64,000 nucleotides of DNA from Ferruginibacter sp. (GCA_014379625.1 JACMLJ010000010.1:62001-126000), one strand, 5' to 3'. Numbered from the stretch's first letter, positions 36,501 to 45,280 are shown. Notes: generated from the sequence alone by a model not told the origin. Made by a program: numbers and translations.

Positions 36501-37197
36501 ACTGTCCGCCCGAGATATCCATATTTTCTCTTGCTACCGCGTTTTCAATATCATCAAAGGTTACCCCGGCGGTTTGCATGCGATAGTTATCTACATTTAT
36601 CTGGAACTCTCTCTCGGGTGCGCCTACAATATCAATACGGTTTATCTGGGGAAGGTCTTCCAGTTTATCTTTCAGGTCATCTGCAAACTTTTTCAACCTG
36701 ATCATATCATAATCCCCACTCAGGTTTACATACATGATCGGCATATCGCTGAGGTTTACCTCTAATGCGGTAGGTTCCTGGGTAAGGTCTGTAGGCAGGT
36801 CCTGCTTGGCTTTATCAATGGCATCTTTTACTTTTTGAAGTGCTACTTCAGTTTTTACTTTTGTATCAAACTCCACAGTAATGGCCGAGTAATCCTGCTG
36901 GGATGTGCTGGTGAATTTTTTAATCTTGGCGCCGGTAATACCTTTTATTTGCTTTTCAATTGGCCGGGTAACCAGGTTCTCAATGTCTTTTGGAGAATTA
37001 CCGGTGTAAATGGTTTGCACATAAATAGTGGGTATCACAATATCCGGGAACTGTTCTTTAGGCAGTGTCAAAAATTGATAGATACCTGCCAGTGACACAA
37101 ACAACATCACCAGGTAAATGGAGGTTTTGTTTTGAATACTCCAGGAGGTTGGTTTAAACTCTTTAAGCTTGTCTTTTATGATTTTTATTGCACTCAT
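33592..37197 (-). CDS. RND-family efflux permease (AcrB/MdtB type, oversized)
   Basis: 1201 residues from the ATG at 37197 (an alternative start 8 codons upstream gives an unlikely leader). N-terminal helix followed by FLTLPKEQFPDIVIPTIYVQT, porter domains, the central membrane block with GLGIIVDDAIVVIENTHRI (the two Asp of the proton relay) and the second half ending near TRIIPVMLTAMAAILAFIPIA. It is ~150 residues longer than AcrB: an insert after the first membrane block (around 550-600, with two extra hydrophobic segments) and a C-terminal extension with further hydrophobic and Arg-rich parts. It exports lipophilic compounds with the MFP and TolC proteins encoded just upstream in the operon. 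Confidence 0.95.
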   Translation of the reverse strand: MSAIKIIKDKLKEFKPTSWSIQNKTSIYLVMLFVSLAGIYQFLTLPKEQFPDIVIPTIYVQTIYTGNSPKDIENLVTRPIEKQIKGITGAKIKKFTSTSQQDYSAITVEFDTKVKTEVALQKVKDAIDKAKQDLPTDLTQEPTALEVNLSDMPIMYVNLSGDYDMIRLKKFADDLKDKLEDLPQINRIDIVGAPEREFQINVDNYRMQTAGVTFDDIENAVARENMDISGGQLDVGSMKRNLQLKGQFKTAYDIEKVLIRNTGGFPIYLKDIAVIKDTTKDAESFARLDGKNVVTLNIIKRSGENLIETSDGVKKTVAEAKGVLYPANLKTVVTGDQSIKTRSSFNELVTSIIIGFILVLIVLMFFMGVTNAFFVALSVPLSMFVAFVFLPAADLIVGTHVTLNFMVLFALLFGLGIIVDDAIVVIENTHRIFIEGKGKLSINIAAKTAAGEVFVPVLAGTLTTLAPFFPLLFWPGIIGRFMVYLPTMLIFTLAASLLVAFIMNPVFAVDFMNHPEGEKKEPKSAIFKKPVFWIVIAAGILLDLLGATFLGNLLIFFMLLVLLNRYFLSDAIHYFQNHALPWIMGHYESLLRWALKGWRPVHLLLGTIGLLIASVFIFMAAISSNRVGITFFPKGDPNQIYVYLKLPVGTSVQYTDSVTRGLEAKVNKVLGIDPVKGKENAVVESVISNIAIGASDPSSGDRSTRSELGRIQVSFVEYEKRHGVSTRPFLDEIRAELKGIPGAEISVDQESSGPPTDPPINIEVSSEDFDGLVKTAVNLKNYLDSIQVAGVEELKMDVDLNNPEITLTVDRERALLQGVSSAQIGMAIRTGLFGREISKIKEGKDEYKIQLRNNELQRKDLSNLLNMRVSFRDMASGGAVKNIPISALVKIEPTSTFGSVKRKNQKRLITLRSNVLTTKGYNATQVNQVIGQHIAEFKNMADGVTIKQTGEGEQQAETGTFLLTALIIALMIILFVLVIQFNSISKPIIILTEIVFSVIGVLLGFSITGMEVSVLMTGLGIVGLAGIVVKNGILVIEFADELRSRGIKTREAVIQAGKTRIIPVMLTAMAAILAFIPIAVGFNINFVTLFADLDPHIFFGGDNVAFWKPLSWTIIFGLAFAFFMTLVIVPAMYLIAERLRRPMRRMFGGKWISFMGIPPMIFLFMPLMVVAAIRHRMDVNRRRRRLKNDKAASEKWFGSWL

Positions 37198-37403
37198 ACA
37201 ATTTGTTTTGCCCGCCCCCATTGATGCTGCGGCAGGGAATATAGATGTTGTGTTGTTATTAAAATTTTGGACCGGTCATTAGTTTTCAATGGCAACATTT
37301 TTTCGTTCGTGACCACACATTCGGCAAATTCACTATACTATAAGCATTAAGGATCGTCCTCCTATCCGGGGCTACGCTGGCTTACCCTTTTTTGAGGATG
37401 GAC

Positions 37404-38597
37404 TTATTTTGTTACCAGCAACTGTCCTTCATATAAACTTCCATATCCTTCTGTAATCAGTACATCACCTGCTTTTAAACCTGTTTTTATTTCTAATAAA
37501 TCGCCACTTAACAAACCAATATTTACATTTCGTTTATGGGCGATCAGTTTACCATTTTGTGAGTTGGCCACCATAACAAACTTACCTTTATCATCATTCT
37601 GCAAAGTATTTAAAGGGATAACAATGGTATTGGGTGCGGCATAATCTTTAATCTTCATCAGGGCTATCTGGTTGGGTTTTAAAGCAGGATCTGATGGAAG
37701 TTTTGCTTCTACCACAAAACCCCTGTTGATCAAATCAATAGATGCACCTACAAAACTCACCGATACATTAAAGGTTTTATTTACATCCGGCATCTCTACT
37801 ACTACTGCGCTTCCCTTAACTACGGCCCCCAAATAATTCTCCGGAATATTGCTGGTAACTTTTAATAAAGCGTTGTTAACTATTTTTATAACACCTGATC
37901 CGGCAGCACCGAAGAACTCCCCTAATTTTACGGTTACCATATCGGCAATGCCGTTTACATCACTATATACCAGGGCGGTTTTTGATTGTTCCTGCACTGA
38001 TTTTACATTTTCCTGGGTAGCTTGTAACTGGTTTTCTAAAGTGGCCACACTATTTTTCGCTGTTATCAGTTGTACTTCGGTGCCAATACCCTGGTCCCAT
38101 AAATTTTTCTGGCGCTGGTAAATATTTTTTGCATAGGATAGTTGGGTCCTGATGCTTTCCAGCCCTTCCCTTGCGGCTACTACATTTTGCTGAATTACCG
38201 CATCATCCAGCCGCAATAACAATTGTCCCTTTTTTACACGGTCGCCCTGTTTTACATAAATGGCTTTTACCTGCCCGGGGCCGCCACGGGGTGTTATGTA
38301 ACTTACATTTTCGGCATCTATATGTCCCTGCAATTCAATATAATGGGCGAAATCAGTGAGGGCTAAGGTTTGGATACTTACTAATTTTGTTTTTTGTGCT
38401 GCCCCAGCGCTGGTATCTAATTTAGCTATCTCTTTTTCAAGGGTACCTATCCTGGAATCAATTGTATTTTTTTCTCCTTTTAGTTTTTCGAGGGCTGCCT
38501 TTTTATCATTTAAAGCCGCATCCCCTTCTTTTTTACTACTGCCGCAAGAAGATAAAAACACCAAAGCCGTAGCGCTTATTATTAAATATTGTTTCAT
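37404..38597 (-). CDS. RND efflux periplasmic adaptor (MFP) lipoprotein
   Basis: 397 residues with lipoprotein signal (FLSSCG, Cys18), followed by a first coiled coil (about 25-75) that is unusual for its place ahead of the lipoyl domain. The barrel-sandwich/lipoyl parts read GGPGQVKAIYVKQGDRVKKGQLLLRLDD and ADMVTVKLGEFFG with a hairpin between them, and the beta-barrel and membrane-proximal domains follow to the end (VIPLNTLQND, LKAGDVLITEGYGSLYEGQ). It bridges the RND pump and the TolC channel. It is 57 bp behind tolC and 206 bp before the RND gene. Confidence 0.94.
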   Translation of the reverse strand: MKQYLIISATALVFLSSCGSSKKEGDAALNDKKAALEKLKGEKNTIDSRIGTLEKEIAKLDTSAGAAQKTKLVSIQTLALTDFAHYIELQGHIDAENVSYITPRGGPGQVKAIYVKQGDRVKKGQLLLRLDDAVIQQNVVAAREGLESIRTQLSYAKNIYQRQKNLWDQGIGTEVQLITAKNSVATLENQLQATQENVKSVQEQSKTALVYSDVNGIADMVTVKLGEFFGAAGSGVIKIVNNALLKVTSNIPENYLGAVVKGSAVVVEMPDVNKTFNVSVSFVGASIDLINRGFVVEAKLPSDPALKPNQIALMKIKDYAAPNTIVIPLNTLQNDDKGKFVMVANSQNGKLIAHKRNVNIGLLSGDLLEIKTGLKAGDVLITEGYGSLYEGQLLVTK

Positions 38598-38654
38598 ATT
38601 GTTATAGTTAATTGATTTATACAGGTTGTTAATTTATTGGTCTTTTATTTATTA

Positions 38655-40001
38655 CTACAGTTTTCCTACCGCTTTTAAAAGGTCTATCCGGGCAATAATG
38701 GCATCGTATAGTGCAGTGATATAATTTGTCTGGGCGGTCTTTAATTCCACTTGTGCGGTATTGATTTCTGTACTGCTGCCGGTACCTATCTCGTATTTCT
38801 TTTTTGTTTGATTATACACCAGTTCCGCTAACACCATATTCTGTTTCTGGTAATCCATAGTAGCGGTGGCGGTAATAAAATTATTTTTTGCCACCTGCAC
38901 GTCATTATCAATGGTTATTTTCAGCCCTTCCAACTGGTTCTGCGTTTGCTGCAATTCAAGTTTTGACTGCGCGATTTTTGCCCTGGTACTAAACCCGCTA
39001 AAAACAGGTACAGATAAGTTAAGCCCGATATAGGAAGTAGTAAACCAATCCCCTTTATTAAAAAAATCAAATTTTGTACGCTGTGCCTGTTTGCTGTAGT
39101 TGGCATTAAATTTTAAAACAGGTATCTGGCTAAGCTTGTACCTTTTTATATTAAACGCGTTCAGTTTTCCGGTGAGTTCCAGCAACTGGTAATCTTTCCG
39201 GTCGGTGTACTTGTACACGCTGCTCTCTACAATATTTTCTTTTATCTGTGTATCGCTAAGCGTATCCGTTAAAACGAGACTGTCTTTAACAGGCATCCCC
39301 ATTAAAACCTTTAAACCGGTATAGCCATTGGCGATACTGTTCAATACTTTTAATCTTTCTGTATAGAGGTTGGCGATCTGCACAGTTAGTTTATCTACAT
39401 CTAATTTTTCTGCAAAGCCGTTTTTATAAATTTCCCTGGTGTCATGATCTAACTTTTGGAGCCTTTCTATATTGGCATCCAACAGTTCTATCTGTGTTTT
39501 ACTAACTACCAACTGGTAGTATACCTTATAAATATTGGCCTTTATGTTCTCCTGTGTTAACTCGGCTGATTTTTGGCGGGCGTCAATGCTTGTTTTGCGC
39601 GCCTGCAATCCTACAAATACCTGGCCGTCAAATATTACCTGGTTCAGTGATACACCCCCGTTGGCCGAATACTTTGTGCCAAATTTTACCGGTAAAAATG
39701 TGCCTGCAGGTTGTCCAAATATTTCGCCTGGTATTAAAGAAACAGGTATATTTAAATAATCAGTAAAAGCCCCGTTCACTTTAATGTCAGGATAAGCTCC
39801 GGAAGTAATGTCCCTGTTAGATTGTTGTTGTATCAACACATCCAATAAAGCATTTTTTACCTGCACCGCATTCTTAAGTCCATAGTCAGCCGCCTGCTTT
39901 ACAGAAAATTCATTGCTGGTTTGGGCCATTGCAAAACTGTTTACCAATAATAGAACAACCCCCATCAGTTTTACTTTTCTACATCTGTTTTTTTCCATCA
40001 T
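38655..40001 (-). CDS. TolC-family outer-membrane efflux protein
   Basis: 448 residues with signal peptide (VVLLLVNSFAMAQ). Two outer-membrane efflux repeats of long alpha-helices and short strands are seen, with FSVKQAADYGLKNA at the start and QVELKTAQTNYITALYDAIIARIDLLKAVG at the end, the characteristic helix of the family. It forms the outer channel of the tripartite pump. Its start overlaps the end of the TetR gene by 23 bp (two adjacent ATGs, 40001 and 39998), so the two are translationally linked. Confidence 0.94.
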   Translation of the reverse strand: MMEKNRCRKVKLMGVVLLLVNSFAMAQTSNEFSVKQAADYGLKNAVQVKNALLDVLIQQQSNRDITSGAYPDIKVNGAFTDYLNIPVSLIPGEIFGQPAGTFLPVKFGTKYSANGGVSLNQVIFDGQVFVGLQARKTSIDARQKSAELTQENIKANIYKVYYQLVVSKTQIELLDANIERLQKLDHDTREIYKNGFAEKLDVDKLTVQIANLYTERLKVLNSIANGYTGLKVLMGMPVKDSLVLTDTLSDTQIKENIVESSVYKYTDRKDYQLLELTGKLNAFNIKRYKLSQIPVLKFNANYSKQAQRTKFDFFNKGDWFTTSYIGLNLSVPVFSGFSTRAKIAQSKLELQQTQNQLEGLKITIDNDVQVAKNNFITATATMDYQKQNMVLAELVYNQTKKKYEIGTGSSTEINTAQVELKTAQTNYITALYDAIIARIDLLKAVGKL

Positions 40002-40626
40002 TATTTATTTTTATTCGCTCTTGGTGATATTTTATTATGAGTTTATATCCTTTAGGGGAGGCCAGTCCATACAGGAAATGAATAATCAATTCTTCTTCTA
40101 TCTGGACAAGGGTATATTTTAACCTGGTATGAAAATCAGGATTAAAAGTCAGCATCATACTTTCTACCCGGTACTTTGCCATAATATCCAGGTTGATGTC
40201 CTCCCTGTAAAGCCCCGCCTTAATCCCCCTCTCCAAATTATCCCTGATTGTATTATAAAGAAAATCATTCTTATGCCGCTGAAACCTGAGGAAGGCATTG
40301 GGATGATATTTTTGCATATCAAATATTAAAGAAGGGTTCATGGTACTAAACAATTCCACTACCATATCCAATGCCAAAAAAATTTCGTGTATTGCATTGT
40401 GAGAAATTTTCCGGTCCTGCTCGCAAAGGGTTTGATTGTGTTGAAGTTCCTCATTAATTACCGCTACAATCAGTTCATCTTTATCGGCATAGTGCTGGTA
40501 AATTGTTTTTTTACTCATACCCAGACCGCCGGCTATATCATCCATACTCACGCTGCGCAGGCCATATTGCATAAAAAGATCACGCGCCTTTTCTCTAATC
40601 CTTAAACCTGTATCAAAATCTGTCAT
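39979..40626 (-). CDS. TetR/AcrR-family transcriptional regulator
   Basis: 215 residues from the ATG at 40626 (the open frame begins 16 codons earlier, but this ATG starts the normal MTDFDTGLRIREKARDLF). The N-terminal helix-turn-helix is clear at about 10-50: LFMQYGLRSVSMDDIAGGLGMSKKTIYQHYADKDEL. The C-terminal ligand domain (about 60-210) is divergent. As the first gene of the efflux operon it is expected to repress the operon and respond to an exported compound (inference). The divergent DUF502 gene starts 136 bp away, so the intergenic space may hold its operator. Confidence 0.93.
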   Translation of the reverse strand: MTDFDTGLRIREKARDLFMQYGLRSVSMDDIAGGLGMSKKTIYQHYADKDELIVAVINEELQHNQTLCEQDRKISHNAIHEIFLALDMVVELFSTMNPSLIFDMQKYHPNAFLRFQRHKNDFLYNTIRDNLERGIKAGLYREDINLDIMAKYRVESMMLTFNPDFHTRLKYTLVQIEEELIIHFLYGLASPKGYKLIIKYHQERIKINNDGKKQM

Positions 40627-40709
40627 AATCGAATGCAAAACTAAGGAAACTTTTAATGTAACCAAAGTTTCCATCCTGTTATTTTGCCACTGGTAACAAT
40701 TTTTTCATA

Positions 40710-40742
40710 TTGGTCGGGGCGGATGCCAATCATTTATCTTTG
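40710..40742 (+). promoter_or_regulatory. Bacteroidota-type promoter of the DUF502 gene
   Basis: A perfect TAnnTTTG -7 box (TATCTTTG, 40735-40742) is preceded 21 bases upstream by TTGG, close to the TTTG -33 element. The ATG follows 20 bases later. Confidence 0.6.
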
Positions 40743-40761
40743 AAAATTAAATCCCTTTATT

Positions 40762-41406
40762 ATGAAACAAACTTCCGGTTATAAAAGGTTCATCCAGTTT
40801 TTTTTGCAGGGCCTACTGATACTGGCACCTATTGCCATCACATTTTGGGCCATCACTACCTTCTTTATTTTTGTTGATGGCATTTTACCTAACCTGCTCC
40901 ATGGGATACTGCCCAAACTAATGACGGATGCGCAGGGTAATGTTAAGCGCATTACAGGGCTGGGCTTTATTGTGGTGATCCTGCTGGTGGTATCCGTAGG
41001 TTTTGTATCTTCTAATTATATATTTGGAAAGGTTGTAGATGCCTTCGATAAACTGCTGGAAAAAACCCCGGGCATAAAATTCATTTATTCCACCCTAAAA
41101 GATTTCTTTGAAGCTTTTGCAGGCGAAAAAAAGAAGTTTACCCATAATGTGCTGGCCAATGTAGATGATAATGATGTATGGCGGGTAGGTTTTATTACAC
41201 AGGATAATATGGAAGAATTTGGTTTTACTGATTATGTAGCGGTGTATATACCAATGGCCTATTCGGTAGCCGGCAATGTATACATAATACCGAAGGAAAG
41301 GGTAAAACCCATTACCAATATCAGCGCGGCGCAAACGATGAAGTTCGCAGTGAGCGGGGGGGTTACCGATGTACTGGACAGCGTTCATCTTGCCCCCGGC
41401 AGCTGA
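40762..41406 (+). CDS. DUF502-family membrane protein
   Basis: 214 residues with two membrane helices (about 12-35 FLQGLLILAPIAITFWAITTF and 67-85 GLGFIVVILLVVSVGFVSS), followed by the DUF502 signature: LEKTPGIKFIYSTLKDFFEAF and a soluble C-terminal part with DYVAVYIPMAYSVAGNVYIIP. The function of the family is not known; members are widespread in Gram-negative bacteria and in plants. The protein is 36 codons of loop and tail shorter than none of its relatives visibly, so it appears complete. It is divergent from the efflux operon. Confidence 0.9.
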   Translation: MKQTSGYKRFIQFFLQGLLILAPIAITFWAITTFFIFVDGILPNLLHGILPKLMTDAQGNVKRITGLGFIVVILLVVSVGFVSSNYIFGKVVDAFDKLLEKTPGIKFIYSTLKDFFEAFAGEKKKFTHNVLANVDDNDVWRVGFITQDNMEEFGFTDYVAVYIPMAYSVAGNVYIIPKERVKPITNISAAQTMKFAVSGGVTDVLDSVHLAPGS

Positions 41407-41409
41407 AAT

Positions 41410-41474
41410 GGGGGCTTCAAATGGTTTACTGAGCCCCCAGCCCCTGAAGGGGAGTTCTTCGAATAGTTTACTGA
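41410..41474. repeat. Hairpin plus direct-repeat cluster after the DUF502 gene
   Basis: GGGGGCT / AGCCCCC arms (41410-41416, 41432-41438) are followed by a CCCCTGAAGGGG palindrome. An 18-base unit CTTCAAATGGTTTACTGA (41415-41432) recurs with two changes at 41457-41474. It shares the CCTGAAGG core with the modules at 45.3 and 49.1 kb. Confidence 0.75.
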
Positions 41475-41604
41475 AAATCCCCACACATCACTTAGGGAAG
41501 GGGTTTATTAAACTGGTATAATTAACCTGGTTTTTGTTTACCGAAATTTTGAAGTACTATTATACTTTATTAGTGAACTATCTCCCATATAAAATCACTT
41601 TAAA

Positions 41605-42570
41605 ATGAAGCGTACCCTACTGTTTATTGCCTGCTTCCTCTATGCCGCCAATTGCTTTTGCTGGGGATTTTATGCGCACCAAAAAATAAATTATTACGCG
41701 GTGTTTTTATTGCCGCCGGAGATGATGGTTTTGTACAAACTCAACATCGCGTTTTTATCCGAACACGCGGTTGACCCGGATAAGCGGCGCTATGCCTTAG
41801 CGGATGAAGGCCCCCTGCATTACATTGATATAGACCACTACGGGCAATACCCTTATGCAGAACTGCCACACCAATGGAAAGACGCTGTTGCAAAATTTGG
41901 AGAAGATTCTTTAAAAAGGTATGGTATTGTACCCTGGCATATACAAACAATGCTATCGCGGCTTACGGCTGCGTTTAAAGAAAAAAATTTTAGCGGCATC
42001 ATGAAAAACAGCGCCGAACTTGGCCACTATATAGCAGACTCACATGTACCCTTACACGCTAACAGCAATCACAACGGCCAGTTCACCAACCAGCAGGGCA
42101 TACACGGGTTTTGGGAAAGCCGTGTGCCCGAGTTACTGGCAGAAAAGGAGTTTGATTTTTTTATAGGTAAAGCCCGGTACATCAATAATCCCGGGGACTA
42201 TACCTGGGCAAGGGTGCTCGAAAGTGCCCGGGCTTCGGATGCTGTTTTAACCGTGGAGAGAGAACTAACCAAAGTTTTTCCACCGGATCAGAAATATAGC
42301 TTTGAAGATCGTAACGGTATACTAATCCGCCAGTATTCCTCTGCATTTACCATTGCTTTCAATAAAAAATTAGATGGGATGATAGAAACAAGGATGCGTT
42401 TATCTATTGCCAGCACCGCTTCTTTCTGGTACACTGCCTGGGTAAATGCGGGACAGCCGGACCTGCGCGGATTATCCGGGCAAAAATTTTCTGAAAATGA
42501 TGCCAAAGAGTTTGACGCATTGAATGAAAAATGGAAAAGTGGGGGCAGTATGATCGGGAAGCAAGAGTAG
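41605..42570 (+). CDS. Zinc-dependent phospholipase C / S1-P1 nuclease-like secreted protein
   Basis: 321 residues with signal peptide (MKRTLLFIACFLYAANCFC) ending just before Trp20; in this fold the mature N-terminal Trp and a nearby His (WGFYAH) bind zinc. Further ligands fit: DEGPLHYIDIDHYG, the pattern HYIADSHVPLHANSNHNG (His, Asp, His, His) and HGFWESRVPE. The fold is shared by bacterial phospholipase C and S1/P1 nuclease, and sequence alone does not choose between lipids and nucleic acids. It is followed by a perfect hairpin overlapping the stop codon. Confidence 0.82.
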   Translation: MKRTLLFIACFLYAANCFCWGFYAHQKINYYAVFLLPPEMMVLYKLNIAFLSEHAVDPDKRRYALADEGPLHYIDIDHYGQYPYAELPHQWKDAVAKFGEDSLKRYGIVPWHIQTMLSRLTAAFKEKNFSGIMKNSAELGHYIADSHVPLHANSNHNGQFTNQQGIHGFWESRVPELLAEKEFDFFIGKARYINNPGDYTWARVLESARASDAVLTVERELTKVFPPDQKYSFEDRNGILIRQYSSAFTIAFNKKLDGMIETRMRLSIASTASFWYTAWVNAGQPDLRGLSGQKFSENDAKEFDALNEKWKSGGSMIGKQE

Positions 42571-42593
42571 GATCAGGCCGTGGCCTGATCCTA
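42568..42593. repeat. Perfect 12-bp hairpin at the stop codon, with a half-copy downstream
   Basis: TAGGATCAGGCC and its complement are separated by two bases; the first three bases are the stop codon of the preceding gene. The 17-base right half GCCGTGGCCTGATCCTA (42577-42593) recurs exactly at 42651-42667. No T-run follows. Confidence 0.9.
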
Positions 42594-42909
42594 TAGCAAG
42601 GCCCCATTCAACGAAATAATAAAAAGAACCAACACCTAAATCAAATAAAAGCCGTGGCCTGATCCTAAATATAGTCTGTGCCGACACACTCATTTTGCAC
42701 ACCACTGAACCCAAGGCAGCGTACCAAACCTGCTTTCACCAAAACAAACAGCACATTTTATCTATCCGAACTAGCTAAATCCTTACCTCCCCCTATTGTA
42801 TTAGGCGCCGTATGATAAAAGTTTTAATTATTTCAACAAAAGATTAAATTTCATTTGGGTACTTTTGCATTCTTAAAAATCATAGTTCATTTATTAATCA
42901 TCCTAAGCA
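42571..42909. other. Intergenic region before serC
   Basis: 339 bases. Apart from the hairpin and its half-copy, it has a TACTTTTG -7-like box at 42860-42867 but no matching -33 element. No gene. Confidence 0.6.
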
Positions 42910-43977
42910 GTGGTACATAATTTTAATGCAGGTCCCTCTATTTTGCCAAAAGAAGTTTTTCAGCAAGCGGCTGAGGCGGTATTGAATTACAATAACAGTG
43001 GTTTGTCTATTTTAGAAATTGGCCATCGTACTGCCACTTTCCAGGCTGTGATGGATGAGGTGCGGGCATTGGTTAGGGAATTAATGCTCCTGGATGACCA
43101 ACACGAAGTATTGTTTTTACATGGGGGCGCTTCCACGCAGTTCATGCAGGTACCCATGAACCTGTTAGACGAGAAAGAAACCGCAGCTTATGCAGATACA
43201 GGTGTATGGGGTATTAAAGCTATTAAGGAAGCGAAACTTTTTGGCAAGGTAGAAGTAGTATGTTCCGGTAAAGAAAGCAATTACACTATTATTCCAAAAG
43301 ACTTCGCTGTACCCAATGATGCTGCCTATTTTCATATCACTACCAACAATACCATTTACGGAAGTCAATGGCAAAAAATCCCAAACACCAGCATCCCGCT
43401 TGTTGGGGATATGAGCAGCGATATTTTTAGCAGGGTGATTGATTTTAATTCATTCGATCTTATTTATGCCGGTGCGCAAAAAAACATGGGACCTGCCGGG
43501 GTAAACCTTGTTGTGGTGAATAAAAATATACTGGGTAAAATAAAACGTGCCATACCCACCATCATGGATTACCGCAATCATATAAAAGAAGGCAGTATGA
43601 TGAATACGCCCCCTGTATTTGCGGTATATGTTTGCATGCTAACCCTTCGCTGGCTAAAGGCATTGGGCGGTGTGGCCGCGGTTGAAAAATTAAACCAGGC
43701 AAAAGCAGCCTGCTTGTATAAAGAGATTGACGAAAATCCTTTATTTACCGGTACCGTAATTAAGGAAGACAGGAGTAATATGAATGTTTGTTTTGTGATG
43801 AATGATCCCTCGTTAGAAGAAACCTTCCTGTCTTTCACAAAAGAAAGAAATATTGTGGGCATTAAGGGACACCGGCTTGTGGGCGGCTTTAGGGCATCTT
43901 TATATAATGCACTGCCGCTCAGTAGTGTTGATGTATTAGTGAATACGATGAAAGAATTTGCGTTAACTCATGCTTAA
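42910..43977 (+). CDS. serC: Phosphoserine aminotransferase
   Basis: 355 residues, the usual length. Start codon GTG, supported by the family's VHNFNAGPSILP start directly behind it. The PLP-binding Lys191 is in AGAQKNMGPAG; FLHGGASTQF (about 69-78) binds the phosphate of the cofactor, and the C-terminal GIKGHRLVGGFRASLYNALP is conserved. It makes phosphoserine from 3-phosphohydroxypyruvate, and may also serve vitamin B6 synthesis. The common Bacteroidota order serC-serA-DUF1015 is here reduced: serA is missing and DUF1015 follows directly. Confidence 0.96.
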   Translation: MVHNFNAGPSILPKEVFQQAAEAVLNYNNSGLSILEIGHRTATFQAVMDEVRALVRELMLLDDQHEVLFLHGGASTQFMQVPMNLLDEKETAAYADTGVWGIKAIKEAKLFGKVEVVCSGKESNYTIIPKDFAVPNDAAYFHITTNNTIYGSQWQKIPNTSIPLVGDMSSDIFSRVIDFNSFDLIYAGAQKNMGPAGVNLVVVNKNILGKIKRAIPTIMDYRNHIKEGSMMNTPPVFAVYVCMLTLRWLKALGGVAAVEKLNQAKAACLYKEIDENPLFTGTVIKEDRSNMNVCFVMNDPSLEETFLSFTKERNIVGIKGHRLVGGFRASLYNALPLSSVDVLVNTMKEFALTHA

Positions 43978-43989
43978 AAACAATTGCAA

Positions 43990-43997
43990 TATATTTG
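43990..43997 (+). promoter_or_regulatory. Possible -7 box for the DUF1015 gene
   Basis: TATATTTG fits TAnnTTTG exactly and lies 23 bases before the ATG. No -33 element at the expected spacing. Confidence 0.3.
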
Positions 43998-44019
43998 CGA
44001 TGGCTAATAATCTTACACA

Positions 44020-45273
44020 ATGATCACTATACATCCCTTTAAGGCATTAAGGCCCGAAGCACAGCATGCTAAACTGGTTGCTTCACGTCCTTACGATGTA
44101 CTCAATAGTAAGGAAGCAAAGATAGAGGCACAGGGCAATCCCAGCAGTTTTTTACACATTACCAAAAGTGAAATTGATTTACCTGAAGATGTTGATATTC
44201 ACTCACAGCAGGTATATGATACTGCTAAAAAGAACTTAGACGCATTTATCAGCAGGAATATTTTATTTCGTGAAAGTAAGGCCTGTTATTATATTTACCA
44301 GTTAGTGATGCCTGCCCGTGCGGGATCGGGCGGGAATGAAAGAAGCCAGACCGGGTTGGTTTGCGGAAGCAGTGTGGATGATTATGAAAAAAATAGTATA
44401 AAAAAACATGAATTTACCCGGCCCGAAAAAGAGCAGGACAGGATCAACCATATTACTACCACGGGGGCACAAACGGGGAATGTTTTTTTAGCCTATAAGA
44501 ATGTAGACGATATAGACGCACTCATCAATAAGTGGAAAAAAGAAAAAAATCCGGTGTACGACCTTATAGCGGACGATGGCATTCAACACAGCATCTGGAT
44601 CATCAACGATACAGGCACCATTGATACCATATCTGAATTATTTAAAACGAAGGTTCCTTTTACCTATATTGCTGACGGGCATCACAGGGCTGCTTCTGCC
44701 GCAAAGGTGCGCAAGGCCCTGGGCAAGAAAGCGCCGGAAGGAGCTAATATATTCCTAACCACTTTATTCCCGTCCAACCAATTGCAGATAATGGATTATA
44801 ACCGTCTGGTAAAGGATTTAAATGGCTTAAGTACATCGGAATTCCTGGAAAAAATTCAGGATCTGTTTACATTGGAAAAAACCGGTAAGGCTTTCTCCCC
44901 TTCAAAGTTGCACCAGTTTGGTGTTTACCTGGAAAAGCAATGGTATACCTTAACCGCAAAAGAAAATACCTATACCAATGACCCCATCGGCATTTTGGAT
45001 GTTACTATTTTACAAAACAATTTGTTAGATCCCCTGCTGGGCATAAAGGACCAGCGTACCGATCAGCGAATCGACTTTGTTGGTGGCATCCGCGGTTTGG
45101 AAGAACTGGAAAAAAGAGTTGACAGTGGAGAAATGGCGCTGGCTATTAGCCTTTACCCCGTTAGTATTCAACAATTATTCGATATCGCCGACAGCGACAA
45201 TGTAATGCCACCCAAGAGTACCTGGTTTGAACCAAAGCTGAGAGATGGGCTGCTCACGCACCTGATTAACTGA
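44020..45273 (+). CDS. DUF1015-family protein
   Basis: 417 residues, the usual length. The family signature is clear: ITIHPFKALRPE at the start, VASRPYDVLNSKEA, a Tyr/Lys/Glu-rich GLVCGSSVDDYEKNSIKKHEFTRPEKEQDR segment, YIADGHHRAASA and a C-terminal VGGIRGLEELEKRVD. Its biochemistry is not settled; the steady linkage to serine genes suggests a role near serine/phosphoserine metabolism, and here it follows serC by 42 bp. Cytoplasmic, no membrane helix. Confidence 0.92.
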   Translation: MITIHPFKALRPEAQHAKLVASRPYDVLNSKEAKIEAQGNPSSFLHITKSEIDLPEDVDIHSQQVYDTAKKNLDAFISRNILFRESKACYYIYQLVMPARAGSGGNERSQTGLVCGSSVDDYEKNSIKKHEFTRPEKEQDRINHITTTGAQTGNVFLAYKNVDDIDALINKWKKEKNPVYDLIADDGIQHSIWIINDTGTIDTISELFKTKVPFTYIADGHHRAASAAKVRKALGKKAPEGANIFLTTLFPSNQLQIMDYNRLVKDLNGLSTSEFLEKIQDLFTLEKTGKAFSPSKLHQFGVYLEKQWYTLTAKENTYTNDPIGILDVTILQNNLLDPLLGIKDQRTDQRIDFVGGIRGLEELEKRVDSGEMALAISLYPVSIQQLFDIADSDNVMPPKSTWFEPKLRDGLLTHLIN

Positions 45274-45280
45274 GGGGGGA

